This document shows positions 10,852 through 21,218 of a stretch of DNA of 64,000 bases, in pieces. Positions within the stretch are counted from its first letter, which is position 1. Every line of letters begins with the position of its first letter. The translations under genes were made by a program, and so were the position numbers. Source of the DNA: Melampsora larici-populina 98AG31. Lineage: Eukaryota > Basidiomycota > Pucciniomycetes > Pucciniales > Melampsoraceae. A model generated the notes under the pieces. It was not told the DNA's origin, made no database searches, and worked only from the letters and a program-made list of their open reading frames with translations. The stretch spans positions 1,715,481 through 1,779,480 of the forward strand of contig NW_006768766.1 of NCBI RefSeq assembly GCF_000204055.1. The letters run 5' to 3'.

Positions 10852-13800
10852 ATGGCCATCTCTGACGATGAATCTGATCTATCGGATTCACTATCTTCAG
10901 CTTGTTCTACTGTACCTCTGCCTTCAAGCGAATTAGGTAGTCGAGCTGGTAGCACACATCCACCCAGTCCATCAAACGGCGACCCTTCAAGTTCCAAATC
11001 ACCTATAAAGCCCGACCGGAGACTTAAAGGTCAAGTTGGTAGACCTAAAGGTTCAACCACTGCTGCTCTTCCTATCATCAACGATCAGGATCATCCGAAA
11101 AAGGCTGGTGTCCTCTCACGCTCTCATGCCTCTGTGGGTCCATCTACACCATCAGATATCGATCGACCGATCAAATGTGGATCATTACCTCCTCCATCTT
11201 CAGTCAAACATCCCAGGCGATCTAGTCTCAGTTCAAATGCTCCTCGCTCAGCAAAAGGGCAATCATTTGACTCTAAATCAGTCAACAATTTACCTTCCGA
11301 TTCAATGCTCAAACTACCGAATTCAGTACAACATCCTTGTACCTCACATGGGCGTCTTCCACTCTTTGAACAACCAGTCTTGCTACAAGGTGCTCGGCCT
11401 AGGAGAGTGATCACTACGACTACACAGAAGCCTACAAAACCACCCAAGGCTACTCGAACTAAAAAACGAAAAAACCTCAATGTTACTTCTGACACATTAA
11501 AACCACTTTCTGATAATCTATCACAGAAAGCACAAACCTATAAGGACGACGAATCCAGCCTGACAGAGCAGAGTTCATCGGAGGAAGAAGTTCCTTCGAG
11601 GTTGACAACTGATGGCATATCTTGCATGCCCACAAAACGTAGTCCTAGCCCAACTATCTCTCACCCATCTGAAAAAGTTAATCCACAGGTTGGGTCTTCC
11701 GAAACCACATTTCAGCCCATCAATGGCATATCCGAAAGCGCTCGGCCTACTGGATCTTCGAAACTTCATGAAGTTGAAAGCGTTGAACCTTGTCCAGCAT
11801 CCACATCATCACCTCCTTTCAATCTGGTCGCCAAGTGCGATAATAACCTTACAAGATTGGACCTACCTTCAGACTCGCTGACTACGCCCTTGAAACTTGA
11901 GTCTTTAACCCCAACAGATGTTTCACCAGTGCTCCAGGATACACTCAATATTCCCACCAACAACTCTTCCACACCAAAGCTAGATCCTTGTAAAGGCAAA
12001 CTAAAAGAGGATCGCGGTATCAGTGAAGAAAGTGCTCTGACGCCTGAACCAGATGACGGCCGTCATAAAAAATCCAATCATGTTGATCTAATCAGTGATC
12101 AGGTCAATTTACCAACTTCCATTCCAGCTCGCATCATCTCAGCATCTTCGCCTCCAAAAACCACTCTCTCAACTCCACTCACATCACCTAGCGCCGAACC
12201 CACAAATCCGCCGCATCCTTCTTTACCATCACCATCATTTGCACAGACCAATAACACGACCTCTTCACCTTCTCTTCATCCTCAAGTGACCCGACCTCGT
12301 ACTCTCAGCATTATTCCAACACCATTCACAGATACCAAATCAGGACTCTCCTTACCTGTCCTAGCTGATCAAGGGCCTGATACTGAACCTTCATCCTCCA
12401 CCTTTGCGCCTTCTTTATTGTATCAAGGCTGGGAAACTGGATCATCTGTTCCAACTCCTCGATTACCTGATGAGAGCTCGAGACAGACTGAACTACTCAA
12501 TGCTGTTACAAGCTTGACTGATGATGCTCTCGATGGTGAGCCCATCACTGATGATTTGACGGATTCTGAATTTCAATTCAAGGGGAACTCTAACCCAGAA
12601 CCGATATTCAACAATCCTTCGGAGCTTCTCATCGCAGAAGACGCTGTGGATGGTGTCCCATTCATGATGGATATTGACGATCAGATATCCATTTCAGAAG
12701 ACGTCAGATCCATTGATGTCGAAATTCAAGAACGGCCACCTACACCACCCATCACCACAGTCGAGCCAATGGTCATCACTGAATCTAAACCGGTGATTAC
12801 AGATGCGAATCCTATCGTGGAGAGAGCTTCATCACCGCCCTCAGCTCCTACACTACCACCTGCACCCCTTGTTGACACCATTTATGAATGTGATGGTCAG
12901 TTTGACAAGTTATGAATCGGGATAGTCGATCTTGACTTGCCCTATAAACTGATTTTGACCTCTTACCAATTCGTATTTTAGATCAAGCTCGAAGGCGGGA
13001 AGAAGCCTTACAGGCAATGGTGAAGATTGAAATTCGGTTTGCACAGCTTCGAGATCGATTGTATGTTGAAAGGATGGCAGATGTACATCGTGAAACAGAC
13101 GCCATACATCAAGGTCAGCATTCATCATATGAGTAGTAAAATGACGATTTCAAACTGACCAGCATAACTTGTACAGGTTCACATCCGGAGCTCAACGAGT
13201 ATTATGAGATGTTAGAAAGGAAACGAAGTTCACGTTTATCATTAGCTAACAAGGTTTTCAGTTTGAAAGAAATCGAATTGAGCAAGAGAAGAGAAGCAGC
13301 TACGAATGCTGTATGGAATAAATGGAATGAAGTCAAAACTGATTTAAGGAATAAAATGATTTCGGAAACTCAATGTCAAATCAAACAAGTCGAAAGGGAA
13401 AGATCACAACCTGAGTTAAGATGTGCGAAAATTCTCAAAGAAATCATCAATTATGAACTGTCACTGAACTTGTTTGATGTATATCTCCTTTTTAATTAGA
13501 TAATGTTGAAGTACAACTCTTACCAAAGGCGATTATTCCACAAGCCGTCAGAAGAAAGTCACGGAAACGAGCCAAGATTGAAGTTAATGATGGAAGAGAA
13601 GAAATTTTAGCATTAGAACTTCGATCTGCTATTGCTAAACGAGCATCGATTAATTTATCTTCACTTACACCTGAAGAATCATGTATGGATTTAGCTAATA
13701 TGAAACCACATCAGGTAAATAGAAGATTTCTTGGTTAATTTTGATTTGACATCAAGTTGATTTTGGAGCTTTTTTTTCTGTTTTGGAATCTATAGTCAAC

Positions 13801-14428
13801 TTACAATTCTCATCTGGATCCTATCCATATTTTACGACCATTACCACCACCATCACAAGCATCGACATCTTCTACAATACACACACTTCCTTCACAGCAC
13901 CAACACCAACAACAACAACAACAACAGCATCATCATCATCATTCACTGACCTGTTCCACAGATCATCTTCCTAACTCTTCTTCTTCTTCTACTACTACTA
14001 CATTTGGAAACCTACCCATTTCATGTAGTAAAACAATACCAAATCATTCAGACTCATCATCATCATCAACGACAACCACATCATTATTATTAAATAGATA
14101 TCGACCAACGATGAATCATACAAGAGCTTCATTATCTACAATACCAGATTCGATCACGAATCCTAATAATTCTAATTCGATTGGAACGATGATGATGGGA
14201 AATCCTGGGATACGAAAATTAGATCAAAGGAGACCTACGTTAGATGCAGTGATGGCTACTACCACTACTACTAGTAACAATTCATTTCCTAGTAATTCTC
14301 ATCCGAATGGAAATGGTGTGAATGGGAGTGGGAATTCGAATTCGACATCTAATATTTGTTCTTCTGCTTCTTCTTCTAATCGTCATAATTTATACCCTAC
14401 TTTACCTATTACTGTGAATTATCATTAG
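10852..14428 (+). CDS. Dep1/Sds3/BRMS1-family Rpd3L co-repressor subunit
   Basis: A likely nuclear subunit of an Rpd3L/Sin3-type histone deacetylase complex, about 1089 residues. Five exons join in phase: 10852-12895, 12982-13113, 13177-13422, 13500-13714 and 13796-14428. Residues 1-680 are a disordered S/T/P-rich region with KRGRP-like basic patches (GQVGRPKGSTTAA near residue 61). Exons 2-3 hold the Sds3-like coiled coil: ARRREEALQAMVKIEIRFAQ, LRDRLYVERMADVHRETDAI, GSHPELNEYYEMLERKRSSR, then SKRREAATNAVWNKWNEVK. The F-x-x-L-R-D-R-L-Y-x-E-R followed by G-T/S-H-P-E-L is the family hallmark. The C terminus is low complexity with polyglutamine, polyhistidine, polyserine and polythreonine near 13900-14090. 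The third donor (GTGCGA at 13423) is inferred because it restores the frame and follows a branch-like CTGAAC. Yeast Dep1 is shorter, so the tails are an unusual expansion. Confidence 0.8.
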
Positions 14429-15424
14429 ATTTGTTTTTTTTCTGTGATCAAGAAAGAGTATTTGAACCGATTGATTTTTCACATGAATATATTATATATC
14501 TATTTATATACAAAGATACATATTTTATATTTATATATATAACAAGTATTGTTCTTTTTTTATTGTTCTTTTTTTTATTTTTCTTTTTGACTTCATTTTC
14601 TTTTTGGCTTTTGATTTGTGGGTTTTTTTGATTCATCTTTTATTTTTCTTTGTTTTTTGTAAACGTCTGTTTTATTGTGGTTGGAGATAGATGTTGAAAT
14701 TAAATAAATGAAAAAGTTTATTATTTAAAAAGAAAAAAGAAGAAGAAGATATATATTATAGTACTTTATATACTTTTTTAAAGTTCAATGAATTAATGTT
14801 ATTTATTCCTTCTCTATCTTGGTTTGGGTTATCCTTTGATTTTGATTTTGATTTTGATTGTTATTTCTTTTTGATTAGTTTTTGGAGAACTTGTTTTTAA
14901 GTAACAAAAGATTAATTTGTTATGAAGAAGAGTATGTTGAGAGTATTTATATCTTGAACTTGTTTTGTTTGCTTTAAAGGTTTCTTTTTCTTCTTCTTAG
15001 ATTATCTTTTGGGGATTTTTTCGACACCTTGTTTTATTACTATTTTTTTTGAAATTCTAAATAATCAAAAATCTAACCTATGTGTATGGTGCCAAGTGGA
15101 AAGAACCACTTACTGCATTTGCATAGAACTTTGTCTTTTGTTTTCAGTAGAGGTACAACAGTTCTGAAATTGATCAAAAGGATGTACTTGAAGTTGGGTA
15201 TGCTGGATGAGGTCTTGGATCAGTCCTAATGATCCATCATCCAGCACTTCAATGGTTTTCAGCAACATCATCATGCTCAACACCATCATCTTTGATCTTA
15301 CCACTATCCCAACTTACCTCTGTTGATTTACAGACCACATCAAATTCAAAACACTTGTTGACCATGGTCCAGACTTTCCTTCTTACCCAAGCTCTGGATG
15401 GTATTTGCTTGATTTCATATTAAA
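14429..15424. other. 3' region of Dep1-like gene, intergenic
   Basis: Homopolymer-rich AT DNA downstream of the Dep1-like stop, likely holding its 3' UTR and terminator. Open frames such as 15229-15423 have no resemblance to known proteins. Confidence 0.4.
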
Positions 15425-15517
15425 CAGACACAAAAAGATACGTCACCCTCTGGGCCAAAACATTGCTATAGTGTAAGACAGTCTGGCCCCAAGGCTGAGA
15501 TATCTTTTGCGTGTCTG
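15425..15517. mobile_element. Short MITE, CAGACAC family
   Basis: A 93-bp element with imperfect terminal inverted repeats: left CAGACACAAAAAGATACGTC, right (reverse complement) CAGACACGCAAAAGATATCT, each followed by CCT and GGGCC. A second member lies at 50922-51034 with the same ends and the same internal GGCCAAAACATTGCTAT. No clear target duplication is seen, and the right-end homology may extend a further 7 bases. Confidence 0.65.
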
Positions 15518-15950
15518 CTTGTACACAGAGAAAATGAGACTATACAATCTGGCCATCTAGTCGAAACAAGGAGTTTGTTCTGTCGACTGCCTGGTTTGCG
15601 ATGACGGTGCGGTTACGTATTATTCCGAAATAGGATCCGTAGTATGCAAAACTGACGATACGTGTAAGTAAGCAAATTCTGCTCAATCTAATGCTCTGGA
15701 GCCGTAACTAGGCAAAAATTGCACCACCTACAATCCATTACTTTTTTATGATCCAGAGTATTATCAGATCACCGTTGATGTGCGATGGCATTCAAAAACA
15801 ATTTATAAGTGTGACTCTTTGAGAAACATAACTTGTGGGTCGGCTTTGAATTTCTATCAGCCGATCCATGATGTTCTAACCTGTGATCACCTATACCATG
15901 TCACATTTTCACAAGTTAGATTATTGATACGAAGATTGTCATCTTTTTTA

Positions 15951-16039
15951 CAGTCATTTAAGAAGAGCTTGCCCCAAATTCCCCGCCAATTCGCTTGAGT
16001 TTTGCGGGCAATTTGGGGCAAGCTTTTCTTAAATGACTG
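15951..16039. mobile_element. Palindromic Tc1/mariner-type MITE
   Basis: An 89-bp near-perfect palindrome. The arms read CAGTCATTTAAGAAGAGCTT from both ends with an indel of one base, and continue to GCCCCAAATT, around a GC-rich loop. It is flanked by TA on both sides (15949-15950 and 16040-16041). TA plus CAGT ends are typical of Tc1/mariner elements. Too short to encode anything. Confidence 0.85.
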
Positions 16040-16608
16040 TAGGATTGTCATTTTTTGAAGGATATTTGTTTTACATTCAAGTTTAAGCTTTGTTCATGCA
16101 TGCAAGATTATATAGAGTTGAATGAGTTGTGTTGAAAGTCATGTGGAATTGATTTGTTTGTGTGCTTTTGAATATATGTATGCTGACGGATGACTATTTT
16201 GTTTTGTTTTGTACTCTAGAAGATACTGAGTTTTGAAGAGTTCATCTGAAGCTGATGGATTGCTTGAGATGGTGTTTGGGAGTGAATAATGAGCTATGTA
16301 TTGTGACAAGAATTGATTGTGCTATTTCAAGTCACGATGAATGGGTGCTGAGGATATGATATATGGATGGATGGATATAAACGGAGATAGAGTCTGAGAT
16401 TGCTGAGTCTGGAAATACTGAATTCAAGGGTGTGTTCTGATTAAAAAGGGGTGATGGTCTAAATTTAAAAGTAAAGTGTTCGATTTGAAATTGGAAAAAA
16501 AAATTAAAAAATTAAAAAACCATTCGATTCGATTCGATTTCTGACTTGAACCACTTTTTCATCAACTTCACTATCACTATCACCAAGAACATCATCAAAA
16601 TCAAAATC

Positions 16609-19536
16609 ATGTCAAGAACACAATCCACTCCACCTGTCAATCAATACTATACCATTCAAAAATCAGAAACCAATCGTAAAGGTCCTCACTTTATAACATG
16701 TTTAAGTTCAGATGGAAATTCAAGTAAATTAAGAGATATCGGATCAGTAATCGATACAACTGGTGCTAAATGTACTTGGCATGCAGATGATGCTGAAACT
16801 CATGCTTCAGAAGAAAGATGGAAAAAATTACTCGGTAAAGCTTTGGCTAAACTTTTATCACTTACTGAAGGTAATTTTAACTTTTCACCTTTTTTTTTGA
16901 AGAGTTTAGTTTGATTTCAATAAGTATTGATGGTTTTTGGTTTTTGATTTTGTTTTTTGATTTGTTTTTTAGATAAGGCGGATGAGGATTGGAGACTTAC
17001 GCAGTTTCCTACAAATTATAAATTGTATAGGTATACTAAAGGAGAAAGAGAAGATACTTACTTATTAGGTAATCTTTTTCTATTCTTTCTTCGATTCAAT
17101 TTAAAGCTGATTTGATCGACTGGTTTATTTTGATTCAGGTTGTGACTATATTGCCAAGTTTCGAACAGCCAATGAATTTAGTCCTCATTTACTTTGGCTT
17201 TGTACACATGAACCTCAATCAGAGAATCGAATAAGATGTAAATGTAAATATTGTTCAAATAATAAATCACAACAAGCCGTGAATAGTACATTAGGATTTA
17301 GTGAAAGACCGATCAATCTTTCATCACCATCTTCATCTAAACGAGTTAGTCAAAACAAACGTAAAGCAGAAGAAGAGATCATCAAAGAAACCAATCGAAG
17401 AAAAACAATAGCTGATTCTAGTACGCTTAGAGCTAATCGAACTCATAATCCGAATTCAAAACCTACACGTAAATCACTACCTAATCGAGCTTCTGGTGCA
17501 GAAACGACTTTCAAAAAACCAATCTTCAATGGACCTTATGTTAATAAAGATCGAGATCGAGATTTATCTGAATTGAAATGTTCCTTTAGAATGGCTGAAT
17601 TGGTTTGGTGTAAATTAGATGAACCTATCAATGGTGAATCAGAAGGTTATCCAGAAGTGAAAGTAGAATATTGGCCAGCGATGTGTGAAGAACGAGTTTT
17701 GATTAGTAATCCTGAAGTTTTGACTGACGTAAATCAAATCGTGAAACCGATCTCACCAGAGGAAGGCACCTCAACTGAAGGAATTCGTACTAGACGTAAA
17801 TCTACTCAACTTCAAGTTTCTTCTCAACAATCTAATTCAAATCAAGGTGAGATCACACTTAAAGTTGAACAAAGATATCAATGGAAAGTTCGACTTTTAG
17901 GTACAAGTGATGTGTTTTGGAAATTAGAGGAAGATCTTTTGGCTTATCTAAATTATCCAACTCCATTTAATCTTTATAAAATCAATATCTCACCTTCAAG
18001 TTTAAAACATATTCAAGATGGACATGAAAGTGATAGACCATCCATCAGATCTTTTAAAACCTTATCAGAATCGATCACTGCCTTTGCCTTAAGTTTACAA
18101 ATCTCAGTACATATTAAAAATTACTGGACTTTGATGGATAGATATGATATCCCGACTTTAAAAAAGAATGAATCAAGTTTAGCAGATGAAGAATTACAAA
18201 TCTTATATGAAGATTCAGCCTTACCTTGGTTTCAATTTCTTTGGTGGGGTGCTGAAAAGATTTGGTGTGGTGAATTGATCCGATTAATGGTTTCAGCTGA
18301 AGATTTACCATTAGGACTTAGATCTAAGAGTAAAGGTAGTGAAAACCGATGTTATTTTTTAAAAATCACTGGAATCTATCGTAATGATAAAGAAAAAGGG
18401 ATGATTAAAGGTCCAATCTTTGAATTAGCCAATGAATCTCAAATGAAATTAGATGAATTATCCAATGAAATCGAATTTAATGAATCATTACATTCTGCTT
18501 CACATTTATCGATTGTGAAACGTTATATGCCTTTACCACCACCTAATTTTTATTTTAGAAGATTAACACCGATTGGAAAAGAACATCATTTGGTTTTACA
18601 ACATATTGCTGGTCGATATTATCCTCCGAATCGATTGACTAAACCTCCAAATGATTCATCTTTGATCAATGGCAATGGTGAAGGTTGTTCTAAATTGGAT
18701 CCTTACTCTGGTAATCCTGAGTCTAGATCATTAAGCTTGTGTGGTTTAACTGAAGGCAAATGGTTACATATGCAGTTGAGTGAAGTTTTACCCAGATAAT
18801 CTCATCAAATGAAATTCTGATTTTAGGGTTTTCTTTTGGTATAGTTGTACTAGATGGATTGGTGATCGTAAAGAATGTCTTAAAGCGGCTGAAACTGCTG
18901 CAGAAAAAGATGTAAGTCAAGTTATTTTTTTTATAATCATCTGAGAATCAATTCAAAGAAAGTTCTTAATGACTGATTTGTTTTGATTTGTTTTCAATCT
19001 ATAGCTCTTAGCATGGCAAAACCCAAATGATACGAAATCAAATAAAGATCATAAATCACTTGAAATTGATGCTCAAGCGAAATTGGATGAAATTTCAAAG
19101 ACTGAATTGATTAAATCGATTGAAAAAGATGTACGTTGATTTTTTTTGAGGAGGGACGCATTTATGAGCCATTAAAAATCTCTCTTCTGATCGAAATTGA
19201 ATTTGGTTGAATTCTTTGTTTGATTTTGGATAGGTTTCAGCTTTAGAAATGAATGAACAAGTGAAATTAAATGAAATTACAAGTGGATTATTGAGTAATG
19301 ATGAAAACGTCAAGGGTTTAGAAAAAGAAGAGAATCCAAAGTTGACGGAAGAAAAAGTAGGAGAATGGTCAATGGATGATATTATTATAAACAATCATGA
19401 GATGAATTTAACAAAGGATTCGAATCAAGTGATGGATCAAGGAGAGTTGAGAAATGATGAAGTGATGGAGAATTTAGAGGAATTGATTAATCATCAGATT
19501 CGGAATACTTCATTGGTGAAGAATTCGTCAAGATGA
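16609..19536 (+). CDS. Clr2-like transcriptional silencing factor
   Basis: Resembles the fungal Clr2 family. In fission yeast Clr2 is a subunit of the SHREC deacetylase-remodeller complex that silences heterochromatin. Exons 16609-16870, 16973-17068 and 17139 to about 18770 carry an N-terminal Clr2-like domain: KCTWHADDAETHASEERWKK, then DWRLTQFPTNYKLYRYTKGE, TANEFSPHLLWLCTHEP and a cysteine cluster CKCKYC. A basic linker with GRKRRK-like patches follows. The C-terminal half has MAELVWCKLDE, EGYPEVKVEYWPAMCEERVL, YQWKVRLLG, LPWFQFLWWGAEKIWCGELI and HLVLQHIAGRYYPPNRL. Further exons give CTRWIGDRKECLKAAETAAE, LAWQNPNDTKSNKD and an acidic tail ending SSR. The donor before 18846 is unresolved: the frame from exon 3 closes at 18799 unless a phase-2 donor such as GTTACA near 18766 is used. 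The start is the first ATG; upstream in-frame codons lack an ATG. Confidence 0.78.
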
Positions 19537-19919
19537 AGAAAAGAAGCTTGATTGAGGATTTCTTTTTTTATATAAAAATATTAGAATTTGGTTTAAACAA
19601 ATCAAGTTTAAATAAATTTGATAGAGTTGAATGGAATTTGATTTGAATCAACAAATTGATGTCTTTTTGACTTTGAAGGATATATATATTTCATTATAAG
19701 ATATTAAAAAATTATATTTGTGTGTGTTTGTTTGTTTTTTTCTTTGTTTTTCTTTCTTAGTTTCCAAGTGTGTGAATGTAAGGTTTCTACTTTTTTGTTC
19801 TAGAAAAAATAAAAATAAAAATTGGGTTTTGTTTGTGATTTTTTTTTTTTGGTTTGGAAGAAAGAAAAAGAAATTATATAAGATTTTTGAATTGAAAAGT
19901 GGGTTGGATAAAGTTTAAG
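19537..19919. other. 3' intergenic region of Clr2-like gene
   Basis: AT-rich, homopolymer-rich DNA after the Clr2-like stop. No gene is visible; the frame at 19718-19918 is low complexity. Confidence 0.4.
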
Positions 19920-20063
19920 GGTGCATTCACTTAAGTAATTTCTGACCAGAAATCATATTCTGTAAATTTTTTAATTCAAAAATGAAACATGTACCACCAA
20001 ATAGACACTTAAAATTTTGCATAATGTGATTTCTCACCAGAAATCACTTAAGTAAACGTGCCT
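19920..20063. mobile_element. MITE with 37-bp imperfect inverted ends
   Basis: About 144 bp. The left end GTGCATTCACTTAAGTAATT and the right end (reverse complement) GGCACGTTTACTTAAGTGAT match, and continue through TTCTG-x-CCAGAAATCA/GAGAAATCA. The middle is AT-rich. The exact ends and target duplication are not certain. Confidence 0.6.
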
Positions 20064-20279
20064 TGAAATAGTTTTGAGGGTTTTCATTTGTTGGTGTTTT
20101 ACTTTGAATGATATTTGTAAACTTTTAAAGAAATTGTTTTGAGAAAATTCATACAAATGTTGAGCATGGTCAGTATTAAACACTCTCTCTTGATTGGATC
20201 CATGTATTTTTTTGCAATGATTGATGGGTATTTATATGACAAAAATTAATTATTGCAAAAAATGAAATTATCCTGATTG

Positions 20280-20379
20280 NNNNNNNNNNNNNNNNNNNNN
20301 NNNNNNNNNNNNNNNNNNNNNNNNNNNNNNNNNNNNNNNNNNNNNNNNNNNNNNNNNNNNNNNNNNNNNNNNNNNNNNN
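20280..20379. other. Assembly gap, 100 N
   Basis: A run of exactly 100 undetermined bases, the usual placeholder for a scaffold gap of unknown size. It is followed by an ACAGTGTGGTTTGGTTTGGT-like simple repeat. The frame crossing it at 20277-20804 is an artefact. Confidence 0.98.
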
Positions 20380-20466
20380 TAATCCTTGAGACAGTGTGGT
20401 TTGGTTTGGTTTGGTTTATTTTTCTGTTTGTTAAATCAAAAGATGGAAGAAGAATTGGGTTTCATT

Positions 20467-21209
20467 CTAACCTAACTAAGTCCCTCTCAGACAAACGAGT
20501 AGTCAAGAGAGGGACTTATAGCTTATCCATTGTCCTACACAAAGTGGTTCTGGAACTTTTCCATGAAAGTTCCAGAACGATTTTCCACGAAGCCACAAAA
20601 GAAAATTTTGGCTGTGTTCTGGCTTTGTGGGCTCGTGGAAAAAAAAACTATTTGAATGCCCTTCATGTTTGGCGTGTGAGCCTGTGGACCTCTGGCTGGA
20701 GCGTTTTTCAAACTAACACACTGCATTATCTTGCTTACAAAAATCCCCCGGAGCCAAGAAATGAATTATTCTGTGAATCCTTCTACATACACGGGCTTTT
20801 GTAGATAGAGACTTACCCCCAGGAAGGTCATCAAAACATTGCTTGAAAAACTCCTCTTTCCTGTAAACTTTGAGTGTGGTTGAGAGTTTCTCGAATGACA
20901 GGAGTAAATGGCTCTCTGAAACCTCTGCAGTGAATCACAGAGGATGGAATTTATCCAAAACATTGAGCTTGAATAGATTGATAGCCATTTGGTTTGGCAT
21001 GCTGATACCGGCACAGGTTTATGTAGGATGATTCACAGCACAAATTGTTTCTTGGCTCCAGGGGAGTTTTGTAAACAAGATAATGCAGTGTCTTGATTTG
21101 AAAATTGCCCCAGCCAAAGGTCCACAGGCTCACACGCCAAATTTCGTGGATAAGCTGTAAGTCCCTCTCTTGACTACTCGTTTGTCCGAGAGGGACTTAG
21201 TTAGGTTAG
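20467..21209. mobile_element. Mutator-like fold-back MITE, 9-bp target duplication
   Basis: A 743-bp non-autonomous element. Both ends begin CTAACCTAACTAAGTCCCTC (right end as reverse complement), and the terminal match runs some 65 bases through AGAGAGGGACTTA and AGCTTATCCA. The homology resumes inside: the left arm near 20650-20770 (CCTGTGGACCTCTGGCTGGA) and the right arm near 21020-21145 are inverted copies, so the element can fold back. It is flanked by a perfect 9-bp duplication GGTTTCATT at 20458-20466 and 21210-21218. Nine-base duplications with long inverted ends are typical of Mutator-like elements. It has no transposase. Confidence 0.88.
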
Positions 21210-21218
21210 GGTTTCATT

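Noticed and set aside
20277..20804. 175-residue frame crossing the N run
   Set aside because: It passes through undetermined bases and then a non-coding MITE arm.
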